Of a DNA stretch of 64,000 nucleotides, positions 63,169 through 64,000 are shown one piece after another. The position numbers were made by a program, and so were the translations under genes. How positions within the stretch are numbered: position 1 is the stretch's first letter; the number at the start of each line of letters is the position of its first letter. The stretch comes from Rothia nasimurium (lineage in GTDB: Bacteria > Actinomycetota > Actinomycetes > Actinomycetales > Micrococcaceae). Under the pieces are notes generated by a model. That model was not told the DNA's origin, ran no database searches, and was given only the letters and a program-made list of their open reading frames with translations. The stretch lies in assembly GCF_014217215.1 (NCBI RefSeq), contig NZ_CP056080.1:1054001-1118000 (forward strand), written 5' to 3'.

Positions 63169-64000
63169 TTGGCAAAAACACTCACCCCCCGTACCGATGC
63201 GGATGGCCCGCGCAGGAAGGCACCCCGCGTCGCTAAACCCAACGGGCAATGGAAGATTGATGGGCAAGAACCCCTGAACGCCAATGAGCAGTTCAAGCTC
63301 GATGATAGCGGGCTTAACGTCCGTCAGCGCATCGAAACCATCTATGCTCAGCAGGGTTTTGACTCTATCGAAGATAACGACCTGCACGGGCGCTTCCGCT
63401 GGTGGGGCCTCTACACCCAGCGCAAGCCGGGAATTGACGGCGGAAAAACAGCGACTCTCACCAACGAAGAACTCGAAGACCGCTACTTCATGCTCCGGGT
63501 GCGAATTGATGGCGGCCAGCTCACCACCGAACAGACGCGCGTCATCGGCGAAATCTCCCGCGACTTCGCCCGCGATACAGCCGATATCACCGACCGGCAG
63601 AACATTCAGTTGCACTGGGTTCGGGTAGAAGACGTCCCCGAAATCTGGCGCCGGCTCGAAGCCGTTGGGCTCGATACCACCGAGGCCTGCGGCGACGTAT
63701 CGCGCGTTATCCTGGGCTCACCGGTTGCAGGAATCAGCGCCGAAGAGCTCTTTGACCCCACCCCGATTATTCGGGATATCAAAGACAGGTTCATCGGGCT
63801 ACCTGAACTCGCTAACCTACCCCGCAAGTTCAAGACCGCTATCAGTGCCCACCCCTCCCAGGACGTCGTCCACGAAATCAACGACATCTCGCTGATCGGT
63901 GTGGAGCACCCAGAACTGGGTAAGGGCTTTGACCTTTGGATAGGTGGTGGGCTCTCCACCAACCCCAAACTCGCTGAGCGGCTTGGGGTATTCGTAGCAC
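63169..64000 (+). CDS. sir: Sulfite reductase (ferredoxin type), 5' part
   Basis: This gene runs off the right edge; 277 codons are visible. TTG at 63169 follows AAGGTG. The product begins with a basic tail, then has the nitrite/sulfite reductase ferredoxin-like half domain: LDDSGLNVRQRIETIYAQQG, HGRFRWWGLYTQRKPG, YFMLRVRIDGGQL, and IGEISRDFARDTADITDRQNIQLHWV. That pattern fits the assimilatory sulfite reductases of actinobacteria that use sirohaem and a 4Fe-4S cluster; the cluster cysteines are beyond the window. It closes the visible part of the cys operon. Confidence 0.88.
   Translation, partial: MAKTLTPRTDADGPRRKAPRVAKPNGQWKIDGQEPLNANEQFKLDDSGLNVRQRIETIYAQQGFDSIEDNDLHGRFRWWGLYTQRKPGIDGGKTATLTNEELEDRYFMLRVRIDGGQLTTEQTRVIGEISRDFARDTADITDRQNIQLHWVRVEDVPEIWRRLEAVGLDTTEACGDVSRVILGSPVAGISAEELFDPTPIIRDIKDRFIGLPELANLPRKFKTAISAHPSQDVVHEINDISLIGVEHPELGKGFDLWIGGGLSTNPKLAERLGVFVA

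Overview
The window is a chromosomal segment of a moderately high-GC actinobacterium of the Micrococcaceae, most like Rothia. The call rests on gene content and order: DUF3145 next to fabF-acpP-fabH-fabD-aceE, a mycothiol-type DsbA reductase, an MptB-type mannosyltransferase, actinobacterial promoters and leaderless starts, and the actinobacterial order glbO, pepN, rpiB, nei, tig, clpP1, clpP2, clpX, valS. The genus is inferred, not proven.

Layout. 1-8 kb: the end of a DUF3145 gene, the type II fatty-acid synthesis genes fabD-fabH-acpP-fabF on the minus strand, aceE, and divergently a DUF3052 gene. 8-16 kb: tRNA-Val, a gene remnant, a small membrane protein, gnd, a glycosyltransferase, cysE and cysK (cysteine synthesis), msrA, a NIF3-like gene, yaaA and the RNase P RNA. 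16-24 kb: def, tRNA-His, orn, mptB, a broken and an intact tRNA-Arg, a beta-lactamase-fold lipoprotein, a Tag-like glycosylase, a second SSB and ettA. 24-32 kb: tesB, a hypothetical gene, glbO, pepN, rpiB-nei, a lipoprotein and a HAD phosphatase. 32-33 kb: two tRNA-Gly genes followed by three tandem 88-bp repeats that each carry the 3' end of the tRNA, then tRNA-Pro. 33-45 kb: tig, a DtxR-boxed siderophore ABC operon, clpP1-clpP2-clpX, a DsbA-family reductase and valS. 45-46.5 kb: an SDR gene and a CbiX-like chelatase.

46.5-58 kb is an accessory island. It holds an 1875-residue Rhs/YD-repeat polymorphic toxin with a helical ESX-like N-terminus and an unrecognised C-terminal domain. Small AT-rich genes follow: putative immunity genes, orphan toxin tails, and three paralogues of a single-pass membrane protein. 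An IS5-like remnant interrupted by a complete IS3-family element closes the island. 58-64 kb: pdxY and the assimilatory sulfate reduction operon cysH-cysD-cysN-tauE-sir, whose last gene runs off the right edge.

The genes link functionally. Sulfate is activated by CysDN, reduced by CysH and sulfite reductase, and fixed into cysteine by CysE/CysK. The CbiX-like protein could supply sirohaem for sulfite reductase. The siderophore transporter sits, unusually, between tig and clpP1 and is controlled by iron. The most interesting signals are the tRNA-Gly trailer repeats, which resemble the E. coli tyrT/rtT arrangement, the Rhs island with its family of cysteine-containing membrane proteins, and a consistent leaderless promoter signature at eight genes.
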